This document shows positions 27,019-36,822 of a DNA stretch of 64,000 bases, in pieces. Source of the DNA: an uncultured Erythrobacter sp. (GTDB lineage Bacteria > Pseudomonadota > Alphaproteobacteria > Sphingomonadales > Sphingomonadaceae); contig CANMOQ010000004.1 of assembly GCA_947499505.1 (NCBI GenBank), positions 62,001 to 126,000 of the forward strand, in the 5' to 3' direction. The stretch's first letter is position 1, and each line of letters begins with the position of its first letter. The position numbers were made by a program, and so were the translations under genes. The notes beneath the pieces are model-generated. The model saw nothing but the letters and a program-made list of their open reading frames with translations. It was not told where the DNA came from and made no database searches.

Positions 27019-27321
27019 TTTCAAAACCCCTTAGTAACGATCCGCACTGACGCAAACGGTCAGCCCCGCTGTCATGCAGCGAAAGTCTTCCAGCGCGTTA
27101 ACCGTGCATGGCTACCATAGGGTTAATACGGAGGTTACTGTGGTGCATTTGCTCGCTTCTAACCAAGGTCAGTGCGAGTAGGAAAGCGCTATGGCGGCCA
27201 TAGCCAGCGTCATCAGCGCTTCATATCTTGGCTCAAAGTGCCCGAGCCCATTTGCGCATGTCCCGCGCAGAGGGATTCCAGCGGGGCAGAGCCATCACAG
27301 CCCCGCCCCGCCACGGATCGC

Positions 27322-27534
27322 TTAGTCAGCGGCTGACAAGTTCACAGCGCTTTCTTTGCCATTGCGGCCTTCTTCGAGGTCGAAGTTGACGCGCTGGTCC
27401 TTATCAAGCGATTGCATGCCGGCGGCTTGCACTGCGCTGATGTGGACGAAGCTGTCATTCGAGCCATCGTCAGGCTGAATGAAGCCATAGCCCTTGTCAG
27501 TGTTGAAGAACTTTACGGTTCCAGTCTTAGACAT
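27322..27534 (-). CDS. cspA: Cold-shock protein (CspA family)
   Basis: A 70-residue single cold-shock domain. It has the RNA-binding motifs KGYGFIQP (RNP1) and DSFVHISAV (RNP2) and the normal family length. It binds single-stranded RNA and DNA and prevents RNA structures at low temperature. A leader of up to about 500 bp lies upstream with a hairpin at 27570-27586; long leaders are usual for cspA genes. The 297 bp downstream, to 27024, holds no recognisable gene. Confidence 0.93.
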   Translation of the reverse strand: MSKTGTVKFFNTDKGYGFIQPDDGSNDSFVHISAVQAAGMQSLDKDQRVNFDLEEGRNGKESAVNLSAAD

Positions 27535-27569
27535 AGTCGTTTCCTTTCAAGCGAAACGGTAATTGCCGT

Positions 27570-27586
27570 GCCTCAATGTGAGGCAT
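27570..27586 (-). promoter_or_regulatory. Leader hairpin upstream of cspA
   Basis: TGCCTCA-ATG-TGAGGCA, a perfect 7-bp stem 36 bp before the cspA start. It may be part of the 5' untranslated region that controls cold-shock genes. Inferred from position only. Confidence 0.4.
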
Positions 27587-28061
27587 GGTTGTGCGTCAAA
27601 TCGTCAAATGAAAGGAAGTCGTCGTCTGGTTTACGCCGGGGGCCACAGGGGCCAAACGGCGGAAGGCAAATCTCGAAGTCCGTCGCAAATCTCGACGTCA
27701 GCAAGGTGCAACTAGCAGACATTTGGGCAATCACCTAATTTGAAGGAGTTAGGCGCAATTTCTGCGCCGCCATGTGAGATCGCTTTTCGCCGCCTCACAG
27801 ACCCCAAGCCTCCACTCGCCGCACGCACGGGGCGCTTGGAACAGCTGGAACACAGTCTAAGGCCAAAAACCATCCGATCACAGACACGCCTATTGATCGA
27901 AAAAATCGATTGAAGACTGCGCATGGCATTGCGGCAATACGCAGGGAAATTGGCCATCCGCATGGTCTAAACGCCGCGCCCATGAGTAGGAAAGCCTGAG
28001 CCCCGCCGCAGACCATCTCGCCGCCGCAAAATGGCATTTCCACCCGCACTGTGGCACAGCC
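27587..28061. other. Intergenic stretch without a supported gene
   Basis: Between cspA and the lipocalin gene. Two overlapping minus-strand ORFs cross it, but their translations are rich in Arg, Cys and Ser, without a ribosome binding site or family pattern. I see no terminator or repeat. Promoters for the two flanking genes presumably lie here. Confidence 0.4.
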
Positions 28062-28634
28062 ATGCGCATGACATTCAAACACCCCGCGCGCGCGCTTCTC
28101 ACCCTGCTCGCCGCAGCCACACTTGCCGCATGCGCCGGCTCCCCCGGCCCGGTGGGCAACACCGCCGTACCAGAGCCCGCAAAGCCGGTCGCGCTCGAAT
28201 CCTATCTTGGCACTTGGCACGAATACGCCCGCTATGAGGCCCCGTTTCAAAAGGGCTGCGAAGGCGTCACCGCGACCTATTCAGAGCGCGATGATGGCAA
28301 GATTGCCGTGCTCAATTCCTGCCGCAAAGGCGGACTTGATGGCAAACTCAGCGAAGTCAAGGGCCGCGCCAAAGTGGTCGAGGGATCAAACGGGGCCAAG
28401 CTGAAAGTCAGCTTCTTCGGCCCGTTCTATGGCGATTATTGGGTGCTCGACCGCGGCGAGCCAAACGCCGAGGGACAATATCCGTGGTCGATCGTCGGCG
28501 AGCCATCAGGGCGCTATTTATGGATGCTCACCCGCAAGGCCCAGCCCAGCGCAGAACTGCGCGCCGCACTAGAGGCCCGCGTGCGCGAGCTGGGTTATGA
28601 CTGGGATTTGGTGAGGATCACGGAGCAGGATTGA
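28062..28634 (+). CDS. Lipocalin family lipoprotein (Blc-like)
   Basis: A 190-residue lipoprotein with a signal peptide ending in the lipobox LAAC, then a lipocalin barrel. GTWHEYARYEAPFQKGCEGVTATY is the bacterial Blc signature, followed by strands including FFGPFYGDYWVLD and YLWMLTR. Blc-type proteins bind lysophospholipids or fatty acids in the outer membrane. Two starts, 28062 and 28068, are possible. Confidence 0.88.
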   Translation: MRMTFKHPARALLTLLAAATLAACAGSPGPVGNTAVPEPAKPVALESYLGTWHEYARYEAPFQKGCEGVTATYSERDDGKIAVLNSCRKGGLDGKLSEVKGRAKVVEGSNGAKLKVSFFGPFYGDYWVLDRGEPNAEGQYPWSIVGEPSGRYLWMLTRKAQPSAELRAALEARVRELGYDWDLVRITEQD

Positions 28635-28740
28635 GTTTTTTGTTTGCGCCCTCAAACGCCGGGCGCTCACATCCGTTCGCTTGGCTTTCAGCCTAACCGC
28701 CCGGCGCGCAGTCGCGCTTGCGGCTCGCTAGTCGCTCGCC
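28632..28740 (-). repeat. Diverged, inverted copy of the dispersed palindromic repeat
   Basis: Read on the minus strand it has a GGAT apex with a poorly paired stem at 28665-28680. Then comes a GAGGGCGCAAACAAAAAACTC tail just past the lipocalin stop. The tail matches 29509-29536 in 24 of 28 bases in the opposite orientation. GTTTGCGCCC and GGGCGC can also pair locally. The assignment to the family is less sure than for the four main copies. Confidence 0.45.
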
Positions 28741-28810
28741 GAACCATTCCAGGTCATGGATGTTGCTCCACGATACTTGGTGCGCTTCCGTTGGCTTGGT
28801 CGCGGAGCAC

Positions 28811-28909
28811 GGTCGCTTCAGCGACCGCAAGGGCGCCCGCCCGCCCGCAGCGACGCGATCTATGATCGCGTGAGCGAGGAAATCGCGCACCCGGATGGGT
28901 GTGCGGAAT
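28811..28909 (+). repeat. Three-hairpin intergenic repeat, copy A
   Basis: Hairpin 0 is GGTCGC-TTCA-GCGACC (28811-28826). A GCAAGGGC...CCGCCCGCAGCG block follows. Hairpin 1 is CGCGATC-TAT-GATCGCG (28854-28870), then a GAGCGAGGA linker. Hairpin 2 is 28885-28904 with loop GGAT and one G-T wobble. It lies between the lipocalin and HPF-like genes, which converge. Confidence 0.75.
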
Positions 28910-29272
28910 TCAAAGAAGCTTATCAGGCCGCGGGTCGTGCTTGTGCTTTTCTTGCTTGCCCAGCACGCGTTCCAGCCGCTGGGCCATGGTGTTGGCCGCC
29001 TTGCGCGCCGCCGTATCCACATCGCCTGCATGTTCGGTGACGCCGATTGGCTTGTCCCCGCGCGGGCGCGCTTCGATCATACAGGCTTTGTCGTCATCGC
29101 CGCCCTTACGCGCATTGTCATCGCGCACGTGAACTTCCAGCCGGGTGAGGCGATTTTCAAACCGGGCAAGCTTGTGCCGCACGGCGTTTTCAATCCGCTC
29201 TGCGACGTTTTCAGTGCCCATAACGCTGCTGTCAGAGTTGAACTGGAACTGCATGGTTTCGGTGTTTGGCAT
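28910..29272 (-). CDS. HPF/RaiA-like ribosome-associated protein, short form
   Basis: A 120-residue protein resembling hibernation-promoting factors. It has a strand-rich start (MQFQFNSDSSVMG), VAERIENAVRHKLARFENRLTRLEVHVRDDN, and a basic C-terminus (QEKHKHDPRPDKLL). Such proteins bind the 30S decoding site and silence ribosomes in stationary phase. It has only the N-terminal-type domain, without the dimerising C-terminal domain of long HPF, and the match is weaker than for true HPF. I chose the ATG at 29272 because AGGAG lies upstream. Confidence 0.65.
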   Translation of the reverse strand: MPNTETMQFQFNSDSSVMGTENVAERIENAVRHKLARFENRLTRLEVHVRDDNARKGGDDDKACMIEARPRGDKPIGVTEHAGDVDTAARKAANTMAQRLERVLGKQEKHKHDPRPDKLL

Positions 29273-29390
29273 CGGGGGCGACGCTCCTCTCTTAGGGGGT
29301 TTGTTGTGGTAATGGATATGGGGATTGGAAGCGCAGGTTCCAGAAGAATCGGAAAGGAAATGGTCCAATCGTCGCAGGCTTGGAATGGTT

Positions 29391-29500
29391 CGAGGCCGTG
29401 AGTCCTCGCAAGGGCGCCCGCCCGCCCGCAGCGGCGCGGACTTGTCCGCAAGCCGCGAGGATATCGCATCGCGGATGCGATGCGGAACACAAAAAACTCC
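29391..29500 (+). repeat. Three-hairpin intergenic repeat, copy B
   Basis: Hairpin 0 is CGAGG...CCTCG (29391-29408). The CGCAAGGGC...CCGCCCGCAGCG block follows. Hairpin 1 is GCGGAC-TT-GTCCGC (29436-29449). Hairpin 2 is GCATCGC-GGAT-GCGATGC (29466-29483), followed by an A-rich AACACAAAAAACTCC tail. It lies between the divergent HPF-like and YaiI genes. A second tail-like motif follows at 29509-29538. Confidence 0.75.
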
Positions 29501-29567
29501 GGCGCCTGAGGGCGTAAACAAAAAACTCCCGCTAGCCCCAAAGCGCTCCCGCAGCTACCAACCACCT

Positions 29568-30032
29568 ATGTCACAAACCCCCATCACAATCCTGGTCGAT
29601 GCCGATGCCTGCCCGGTGAAGGACGAGGTCTACCGGGTCGCAGAGCGGTTTAAGGCCGAGGTGCGCATCGTCAGCAACTCGCCGTTCCGCATCCCCGATC
29701 ACCCGCGCATAAAGCGGATCGTGGTCGATGATGGCTTTGACGCGGCGGATGATTGGATTGCGGAAAATGCAGACCCGCGAAGCGTGGTGATCACCGCCGA
29801 TATTTTGCTGGCCGAGAGGTGTCTAAAGGCAGGCGCGGCGGTGCTGGCTCACAATGGCAAACCGTTCGATGCGGCCAGCATTGGCAGCGCAATCGCAACC
29901 CGCGCAATCATGGAAGACCTGCGCGCCGGGATGGGCGGCATCGGCGGCGGCCCTCCGCCATTTTCAAAGGCCGACCGCTCGCGTTTCCTACAGGAGCTGG
30001 ACCGGGTGTTGGTGAAGCTGGGACGGGGTTAG
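29568..30032 (+). CDS. YaiI/YqxD family protein (DUF188)
   Basis: A 154-residue PIN-like fold protein of the YaiI/YqxD/DUF188 family. It has ILVDADACPVKDEVYRVAERF at the start, VVDDGFDAADDWI, and VITADILLAERCLKAGA. The acidic residues would bind metal as in PIN nucleases, but the activity is not established. The ATG at 29568 lacks a clear ribosome binding site. Confidence 0.9.
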   Translation: MSQTPITILVDADACPVKDEVYRVAERFKAEVRIVSNSPFRIPDHPRIKRIVVDDGFDAADDWIAENADPRSVVITADILLAERCLKAGAAVLAHNGKPFDAASIGSAIATRAIMEDLRAGMGGIGGGPPPFSKADRSRFLQELDRVLVKLGRG

Positions 30033-30044
30033 GGAACTCTTTGG

Positions 30045-30263
30045 CTACCTAGCTCCAGGACCCGGAGCCGCGTTTTGCCGATCTCGCTCTGCAATCGCGA
30101 GTTGAAGGTCAGTGTAGCAATACGGGCCGACCATAAATTCGCGAACAAGGCGCGTCGTAATCCCGCCGGGCAAAGCATTACCAAAAGCGCTCTGCGCCCC
30201 GCCTTCATTGTCCCATTCGGCCAATTTGTCCGCAGTCTCGCCCGGTCCGACGGGTCGTGTCAT
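30045..30263 (-). CDS. Small hypothetical protein
   Basis: A 72-residue protein, unknown family. Its start codon overlaps the stop of the upstream 67-residue gene by four bases (ATGA), which is the main reason to call it real. The middle (ITTRLVREFMVGPYCYTDLQLAIAERDRQ) looks helical. It ends 12 bp before the convergent YaiI stop. Confidence 0.6.
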   Translation of the reverse strand: MTRPVGPGETADKLAEWDNEGGAQSAFGNALPGGITTRLVREFMVGPYCYTDLQLAIAERDRQNAAPGPGAR

Positions 30264-30463
30264 GACAGGTCCGGGCGCGGTGGCTCGCCATAAACGAAGG
30301 GGGTCTCGTTGTGGGGCAATCCGTCGCTCTTGCGCAGCAGCCGAATGCGCTTGGCATAAAGCGCGATCAGGTCAAATTGGTTCTGGCGTTCATCGACATT
30401 GTTCGCCTTACGCGCCTTCATCGCGGCAAGCTGATGTGCGTGCAGCAGTTCATTGAGATCCAT
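30260..30463 (-). CDS. Small hypothetical protein
   Basis: A 67-residue, mainly helical protein (LLHAHQLAAMKARKANNVDERQNQFDLIALYAKRIRLLR), rich in charged residues and without signal peptide or membrane segment. A strong AAGGAG ribosome binding site precedes the ATG. It is translationally coupled to the 72-residue protein downstream. Small proteins of this kind lie near cold-shock-type genes in sphingomonads, but I cannot name a function. Confidence 0.7.
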   Translation of the reverse strand: MDLNELLHAHQLAAMKARKANNVDERQNQFDLIALYAKRIRLLRKSDGLPHNETPFVYGEPPRPDLS

Positions 30464-30547
30464 GGTCCAGCTCCTTTCTGAAACGGTCGAAACCCGCCAA
30501 GGACCAAGCCGGAGACGCTAGAAAACGCCCCCGGCCAAGTTTCGGCC

Positions 30548-30805
30548 TTAGCCTTGTTGCTTGCTTGCCTGTTTGCCTTGGCTCTGTTCTGGCTGAGCGG
30601 ACCCATGCGTCATATTGGTTGCATAGGTGGTGCCACCGTTCACTTGGCGAGTCTCGTAGCCATAGTCTTGGCCTGAACGAGGCTCTTGCGCCTGCTGTTG
30701 CAGATCAGTCTTGTTGAACGGCAACGCATCGCCCCCTTTTACGGGAGTGATGAGGCCGCTGCCTTTAGCGACATCGTATGATTTGATTTTTCCTGAGTGA
30801 GCCAT
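30548..30805 (-). CDS. Small cold-shock-like protein with Gln-rich tail
   Basis: An 85-residue protein whose first part resembles a shortened cold-shock domain: IKSYDVAKGSGLITPVKGGDALPFNKTDL parallels the RNP1 and following strands of CspA. The second RNP motif is missing. The C-terminal third is Gln/Ser-rich (QPEQSQGKQASKQQG). A strong AAGGAG ribosome binding site lies before the ATG. It may bind RNA in stress; this is inference. Confidence 0.65.
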   Translation of the reverse strand: MAHSGKIKSYDVAKGSGLITPVKGGDALPFNKTDLQQQAQEPRSGQDYGYETRQVNGGTTYATNMTHGSAQPEQSQGKQASKQQG

Positions 30806-30869
30806 GAGGTCGTCTCCTTATTCCACGCAGGCGATCAGAAGCGACCACTTGTGCATGACTAAGAGGCGG

Positions 30870-31020
30870 AAAAGAAAGACAGAAATACTGATAAATACTA
30901 TATGTCGTCGATTTCGACTTCTAGTAATATTTAGATAAGATCAAAATAATGTTTTTCAATACTTTGAATTTAATTGATACTATATATTTTATTTTAGTCA
31001 AATTTCACTTTCACTGCTAA
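30870..31020. other. AT-rich island in a GC-rich genome
   Basis: About 150 bp with roughly 75-80% A+T, unlike everything else in the window. It includes TATATATTTTATTTTAG and the small inverted pair GTCG/CGAC. It holds no ORF of note. It sits between the cold-shock-like gene (leftward) and a small 44-residue gene (rightward), so strong divergent promoters are possible, as is foreign or remnant DNA. Confidence 0.5.
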
Positions 31021-31056
31021 AAGCATACACTCAGCATTCCGCTGAGATTGGAAAAT

Positions 31057-31191
31057 ATGATGGCCAAAGGTCAACAAAAGAAGAGCCGTGAAGCCCGCAA
31101 ACCCAAAAAGGAAAAGGTCAAAACCAACGCCTCGCAGCCGAGCCAAAAGCCCGGAGTGATCAAGGGGCTGGAGAATATGAAGAACGGTTGA
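31057..31191 (+). CDS. Small basic 44-residue protein
   Basis: A short ORF with tandem ATGs at 31057 and 31060. The product is very basic in its first half (KGQQKKSREARKPKKEKVK) and ends PGVIKGLENMKNG. Small lysine-rich proteins of this layout recur in sphingomonads, with unknown role; nucleic acid binding would fit the charge. The ribosome binding site is weak. The AT-rich island lies directly upstream. Confidence 0.55.
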   Translation: MMAKGQQKKSREARKPKKEKVKTNASQPSQKPGVIKGLENMKNG

Positions 31192-31292
31192 TCCGGCGAA
31201 GGGGGATTGGGCCCCGGCCTGATCCCGCTTGGCGTTATGGCGCATCCGCCACCTCGAACTTCCTAGGCCCTTCATCCTGAGCCTCTCGGCCC

Positions 31293-31321
31293 CGTCATCC
31301 TGAAACAAGTTCAGGATGACG
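31293..31321. repeat. Palindromic repeat of the CATCCTGAA type
   Basis: CGTCATCCTGAA and TTCAGGATGACG form a perfect 12-bp stem around ACAAG. A partial copy (TTCATCCTGAG) lies 20 bp before it. This type of palindrome is scattered through sphingomonad genomes. It lies in the 220-bp gap before the ridA-like gene. Confidence 0.6.
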
Positions 31322-31411
31322 TTATGAAGTCAGAACTCTTAGTTCAACTCAGGCGAGGAGAGCAGGCTTCCAACCCTTAGACGCATCCAAATTTTCACGC
31401 GGTGAGCGTCT

Positions 31412-31899
31412 TCACTTTACTGGCGACACCCTAGCCACGATCTTGATCTCTACGATGCCGTCTGGGGTGTAGAGCCGGTCAACATCGATCGCGGTCCATG
31501 CGGGAAAGGGCGCTTTGATCACTTTGTTGCGCGCAGCCATAAAGGCGGGGGCAGACTGCTCGATATCTGTGTGAAACGATGTGATTTCGAGCACATCGTC
31601 CCAGCTTGACCCAGCACGCTCCAGCACCTTGCCGAGATAGTCGAACGTCCCGTCGAACGCCGCTGCCTGTGATGCCTCATCTTTCGCGCTGCCGACAATG
31701 ACGCCCGACAGATACACCGTGTCGCCATGGATCACCGCTTCGGAAAAGCCGAACTCTTCCATGAACGCTCGGGGGCCTTCCTCTTCAGGCATCAGCACCT
31801 GTTTTCCGGTCGGAGCCGGCTCGGTGTGACCATCCGCCATCGCGGACGCGGAGGACAGCAATGCGATTGCGGCGACAATAGGAGGAAGACTTTTTGGCA

Positions 31900-31900
<1 letters not shown>
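31412..31900 (-). CDS. RidA-family protein with signal peptide
   Basis: A 162-residue protein. A signal peptide (PPIVAAIALLSSASAMA) is followed by a YjgF/YER057c/UK114 domain with VYLSGVIVG, the EITSFHTDI block, and APFPAWTAIDVDRLYTPDGIVEIKIVA. Cytoplasmic RidA hydrolyses reactive enamine/imine intermediates. The Arg that binds the substrate carboxylate in RidA is not seen at its usual place (PAWTAIDVDRL), so activity may differ. Its ATG overlaps the thiC stop by one base (TAATG), so it is coupled to thiamine synthesis. Confidence 0.8.
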
Positions 31901-33972
<2,072 letters not shown>

Positions 33973-34012
33973 CGATCACAATTAGGCTACGCAGCCGCCT
34001 GCGTCCAGTGCG

Positions 34013-35134
34013 CTAAAGGCCGATCGCGTTTAACATCGCAGTATCCCATGCCCCGCCGATGGCATCTTCGCGGAAGTTGAATGAGCTGATGTATCCCCAG
34101 ACGCAGCCATCAACATCGGCCGCGCGGAACGCATCGGTCACGGTCTGATAGTAGAGCGCGCGATTGACCGAGGGGATGGTTTGGATCGCGCCATATTCGC
34201 CCATGAACACCGGGCGGCCCGTGCGGTTCATAAAGTCCTGCACCTTTGCAACACTGCTATCGACCTCGCTTAAATCCTGCGGCGTGCCGAACACGCGGCC
34301 AAACGGCGGCGGACTGGCCAGAAAGCTTGCGCCCTGATGGGTAAAGTCAAACGGATCGTAATAATGGAATGTGGCGATCAGATAGGGATCATCGGGCAAT
34401 GGCAGAGTGGCCAGCGAATTGATCCCGCTGAAATTCTCGCCGCCGATCACCACCGGCCGAGTTGGGTTCGTCGCGCGCACATTGGCCAGCGCAGGCTCCA
34501 GGATCGACAGCAGATTGGCATCGGTAATCTGATTGTGCGGTTCATTGAGCAATTCGAACCAGACCATGCCATCAGCATTCTGAAACCGATCGGCAATCTG
34601 CAACCAGAAGGCAGCAAGGCGATCCCTGTGGCCATCCGGATTGACGAAGATCTCGTCATAATGGTGAACGTTCAAGATCACACGCAGATCGGATGCGCGG
34701 GCCAGATTAACCACCTCTTCCACCCGGTCCATCCAGGCTGCATCCACCGTGTAGGGCGGCGTCGTCATTGCATGGGTCGACCAGCGCACCGGAATGCGCA
34801 CGGTTTCAAACCCCTGCGCCTTGATTTGCGCAAAGTCATCATTGGCAATCGGGCGCCCCCAACTGCCTTCGGTAGGATTGCCTTCCAACTGGTTCGACAT
34901 GTTGATGCACGCGCCAATCCGCGCATCTGCCTGAGTTAATTGGGAACCGGGGCTAGGGGGAACAGGTGTCGCAGTTGGTGTTGGTGTTGGCGTCGCCGTG
35001 GGCGTCGGCACGACCGTTCCATTGTTGCTGTTGCCAGACCCCCCGCCGCACCCGGCAAGACCTGTTACCATGGCCACCATCACAAGCGCGGCTCCGCTGT
35101 TCCAGTGCCCGCGCCATCCCGATGCCATACTCAT
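34013..35134 (-). CDS. Glycoside hydrolase family 5 (cellulase-type) lipoprotein
   Basis: A 373-residue lipoprotein. A signal peptide ends in the lipobox GLAGC, then a Thr/Pro repeat linker, then a GH5 barrel. The acid/base Glu is in WFELLNEPHN and the nucleophile Glu in VFMGEYGA; NVHHYDEI and TFHYYDPFDFTHQG are other family blocks. It should cleave a beta-linked glucan or related polysaccharide at the cell surface. I chose the ATG at 35134, which has GGGGGAG upstream; a longer start at 35173 has no good site. Confidence 0.88.
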   Translation of the reverse strand: MSMASGWRGHWNSGAALVMVAMVTGLAGCGGGSGNSNNGTVVPTPTATPTPTPTATPVPPSPGSQLTQADARIGACINMSNQLEGNPTEGSWGRPIANDDFAQIKAQGFETVRIPVRWSTHAMTTPPYTVDAAWMDRVEEVVNLARASDLRVILNVHHYDEIFVNPDGHRDRLAAFWLQIADRFQNADGMVWFELLNEPHNQITDANLLSILEPALANVRATNPTRPVVIGGENFSGINSLATLPLPDDPYLIATFHYYDPFDFTHQGASFLASPPPFGRVFGTPQDLSEVDSSVAKVQDFMNRTGRPVFMGEYGAIQTIPSVNRALYYQTVTDAFRAADVDGCVWGYISSFNFREDAIGGAWDTAMLNAIGL

Positions 35135-35284
35135 TACCGCTTCTCCCCCACGCTGTTCTGTCAACGTTGTCATCCTTGCCGGGGTTCTTCAAGACAGATG
35201 CGGCCATTGCTGCGGTAGGGAAGGCGAAACGAGAGCCAGCTTCCAGCCGAATGATGGAGCGCAGCGGCGGTTCAACGGCCAGTA

Positions 35285-35884
35285 TCAGTCGTCTTTGAGC
35301 GCCACCGACAGGCATAGCGCCAGCAGCACCGTCGCCAAAACGCCAGAACCACCGGCCAGCGGCAAATCGCCGGAGAAGCCCCGACCAAGCGCCATCGATA
35401 AAGTGTTCGCGATCATCGCGACCGCTCCAATTGCCACGGTGATGCCGCCCAACACCTTTGCGCCCTCATTCATCTTCGCCATGCCGAACACAAGAGCCGC
35501 GAGACCGAGTAGGATTTTCGCCGCATTGTAGACCATGAACGAAAAGGCCACGACTGCGCCAGCCGCGGGAGCAAGCGCTTCGGAAGCTTGGGAGGCCTCG
35601 CGAAAGGGGCCAAACATAGTGAGGCCAACGCCGACTTGAACAACATTGAGTACCGCGCTCATCGCGATCGCTGAAAAGCCAAGGCTATAGCGTTTGGACT
35701 GCGCCAGAGCAGATCCAGCGAACGCAGCCATGAGTACAAAAATCAGCGCTTCCAAGCCCCAAAGCCACCCGCGATCAACGTCCGGCGCGCCAAGATAAAG
35801 TGCCGTGTAAAGTGGCTGTGAGACAGCCGCCGCAAAGATCAAAAAGACCAAGACCTGGACGGTGCGTTTCAGTGTAAATTCCAT
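35285..35884 (-). CDS. Hypothetical integral membrane protein
   Basis: A 199-residue protein with about six hydrophobic segments, no recognised family, and a short acidic end (ALKDD). I chose the ATG at 35884, which has AAGGGG nine bases upstream; the ORF could begin at 35983 but would add a non-membrane extension. It is divergent from the SRAP-family gene. Confidence 0.7.
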   Translation of the reverse strand: MEFTLKRTVQVLVFLIFAAAVSQPLYTALYLGAPDVDRGWLWGLEALIFVLMAAFAGSALAQSKRYSLGFSAIAMSAVLNVVQVGVGLTMFGPFREASQASEALAPAAGAVVAFSFMVYNAAKILLGLAALVFGMAKMNEGAKVLGGITVAIGAVAMIANTLSMALGRGFSGDLPLAGGSGVLATVLLALCLSVALKDD

Positions 35885-35968
35885 TGCAATGGACCCCTTA
35901 ATGGATGCGGTGTATCCGCCTGACTTCGGAGCGCGCAGGCGAAAGGTTACATCCCCGATGAACAATTT

Positions 35969-36670
35969 TTGCAGCCTAAGCAATCACGCCCCGCTGACCG
36001 CTGCTTTCAGCGTCTTTGGAACCAGCGCCTGACCCAGCTCTACCGCCTCGATGCAAAGGCCGCTGATGTGGCGCGGCGATTTGGCGCGGCACCGGGCGAA
36101 GACCCGTGGGCGGGCGGCTATGTTGCCCCGCTAAACTTTGCGCCTGTCATCACCGCTGGGCGCGAGTTTATCGCTGGCCCGCGGCCCTCTGGCGGACGTC
36201 TCAGCCCGCGCATGACGCCGCGCCTGTGGGGTGTGTTGCCGCCTCCGAATTCCAATGATCCGGCCCGCCGCATCGCATCGGTGCGCAATCTCGACAGTCC
36301 GTTCTGGATTGGGAACCTGCGCAACAGCGAATTTCGCTGCCTTGTGCCCGTGACCAGCGTCATGCTGTGGGGCAGCGGCACGGATTATGAAGGGCGGCGT
36401 CTCAAACATTGGTTTGCGCCGGAAGGTGGCGGGATCTTCGCCATGGCGGGCGTCTGGAAAGACGAGGATGTGCCAGCCTTTGCACTTCTAACCCGCGATG
36501 CAGCGGGCACGCCCAGAGATGCAGGTTGCAAGAGCATGCCGGTGATCGTGCCCGACAGCGAGGCGGCACGGCAAACTTGGCTCCACAGTGGCTGGGACGC
36601 AGCGCGCAGCATCGCCGAGCAAAGCCAGCCTGCGTTGCTGCGCGAGCTGGGTTCAGATCAGCCTGACTGA
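35969..36670 (+). CDS. SRAP (HMCES/YedK) family protein lacking the catalytic residues
   Basis: A 233-residue ORF with the SRAP fold: LYRLDAKAADVARRFGA, LWGVLPPPN, VRNLDSPFWIGNLRNSEFRCLVPVTS, FAMAGVW, and KSMPVIV. HMCES/YedK proteins crosslink to abasic sites in single-stranded DNA through Cys2, with a Glu (in FYEW/FCEW) and a His near MPVIL. Here Thr22 stands where Cys2 should be, with no Met before it. Leu133 (VMLW) replaces the Glu, and Gly186-Cys187 replaces the His region. Only the Asn (Asn107) remains. The start is unclear: TTG at 35969, or CTG at 36029 aligned with the normal start. Confidence 0.75.
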   Translation: MQPKQSRPADRCFQRLWNQRLTQLYRLDAKAADVARRFGAAPGEDPWAGGYVAPLNFAPVITAGREFIAGPRPSGGRLSPRMTPRLWGVLPPPNSNDPARRIASVRNLDSPFWIGNLRNSEFRCLVPVTSVMLWGSGTDYEGRRLKHWFAPEGGGIFAMAGVWKDEDVPAFALLTRDAAGTPRDAGCKSMPVIVPDSEAARQTWLHSGWDAARSIAEQSQPALLRELGSDQPD

Positions 36671-36822
36671 CCGCTCGCGATCGGCCACACTTTCGGGCCG
36701 CTCAAACTTCCTGTACCTTTGACAACAATCGCGTTCAGGATCCGCTCAACCCGGCGCATTACAAACGCTGACCAACAACAAAAGACATGGGTCGCAGACT
36801 GTTCACTTAGGGGGGAAGTGCC

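Noticed and set aside
27712..28250. Two overlapping minus-strand ORFs (83 and 151 residues)
   Set aside because: Their translations are Arg/Cys/Ser-rich, without ribosome binding sites or a family pattern, and the longer one overlaps the lipocalin gene.
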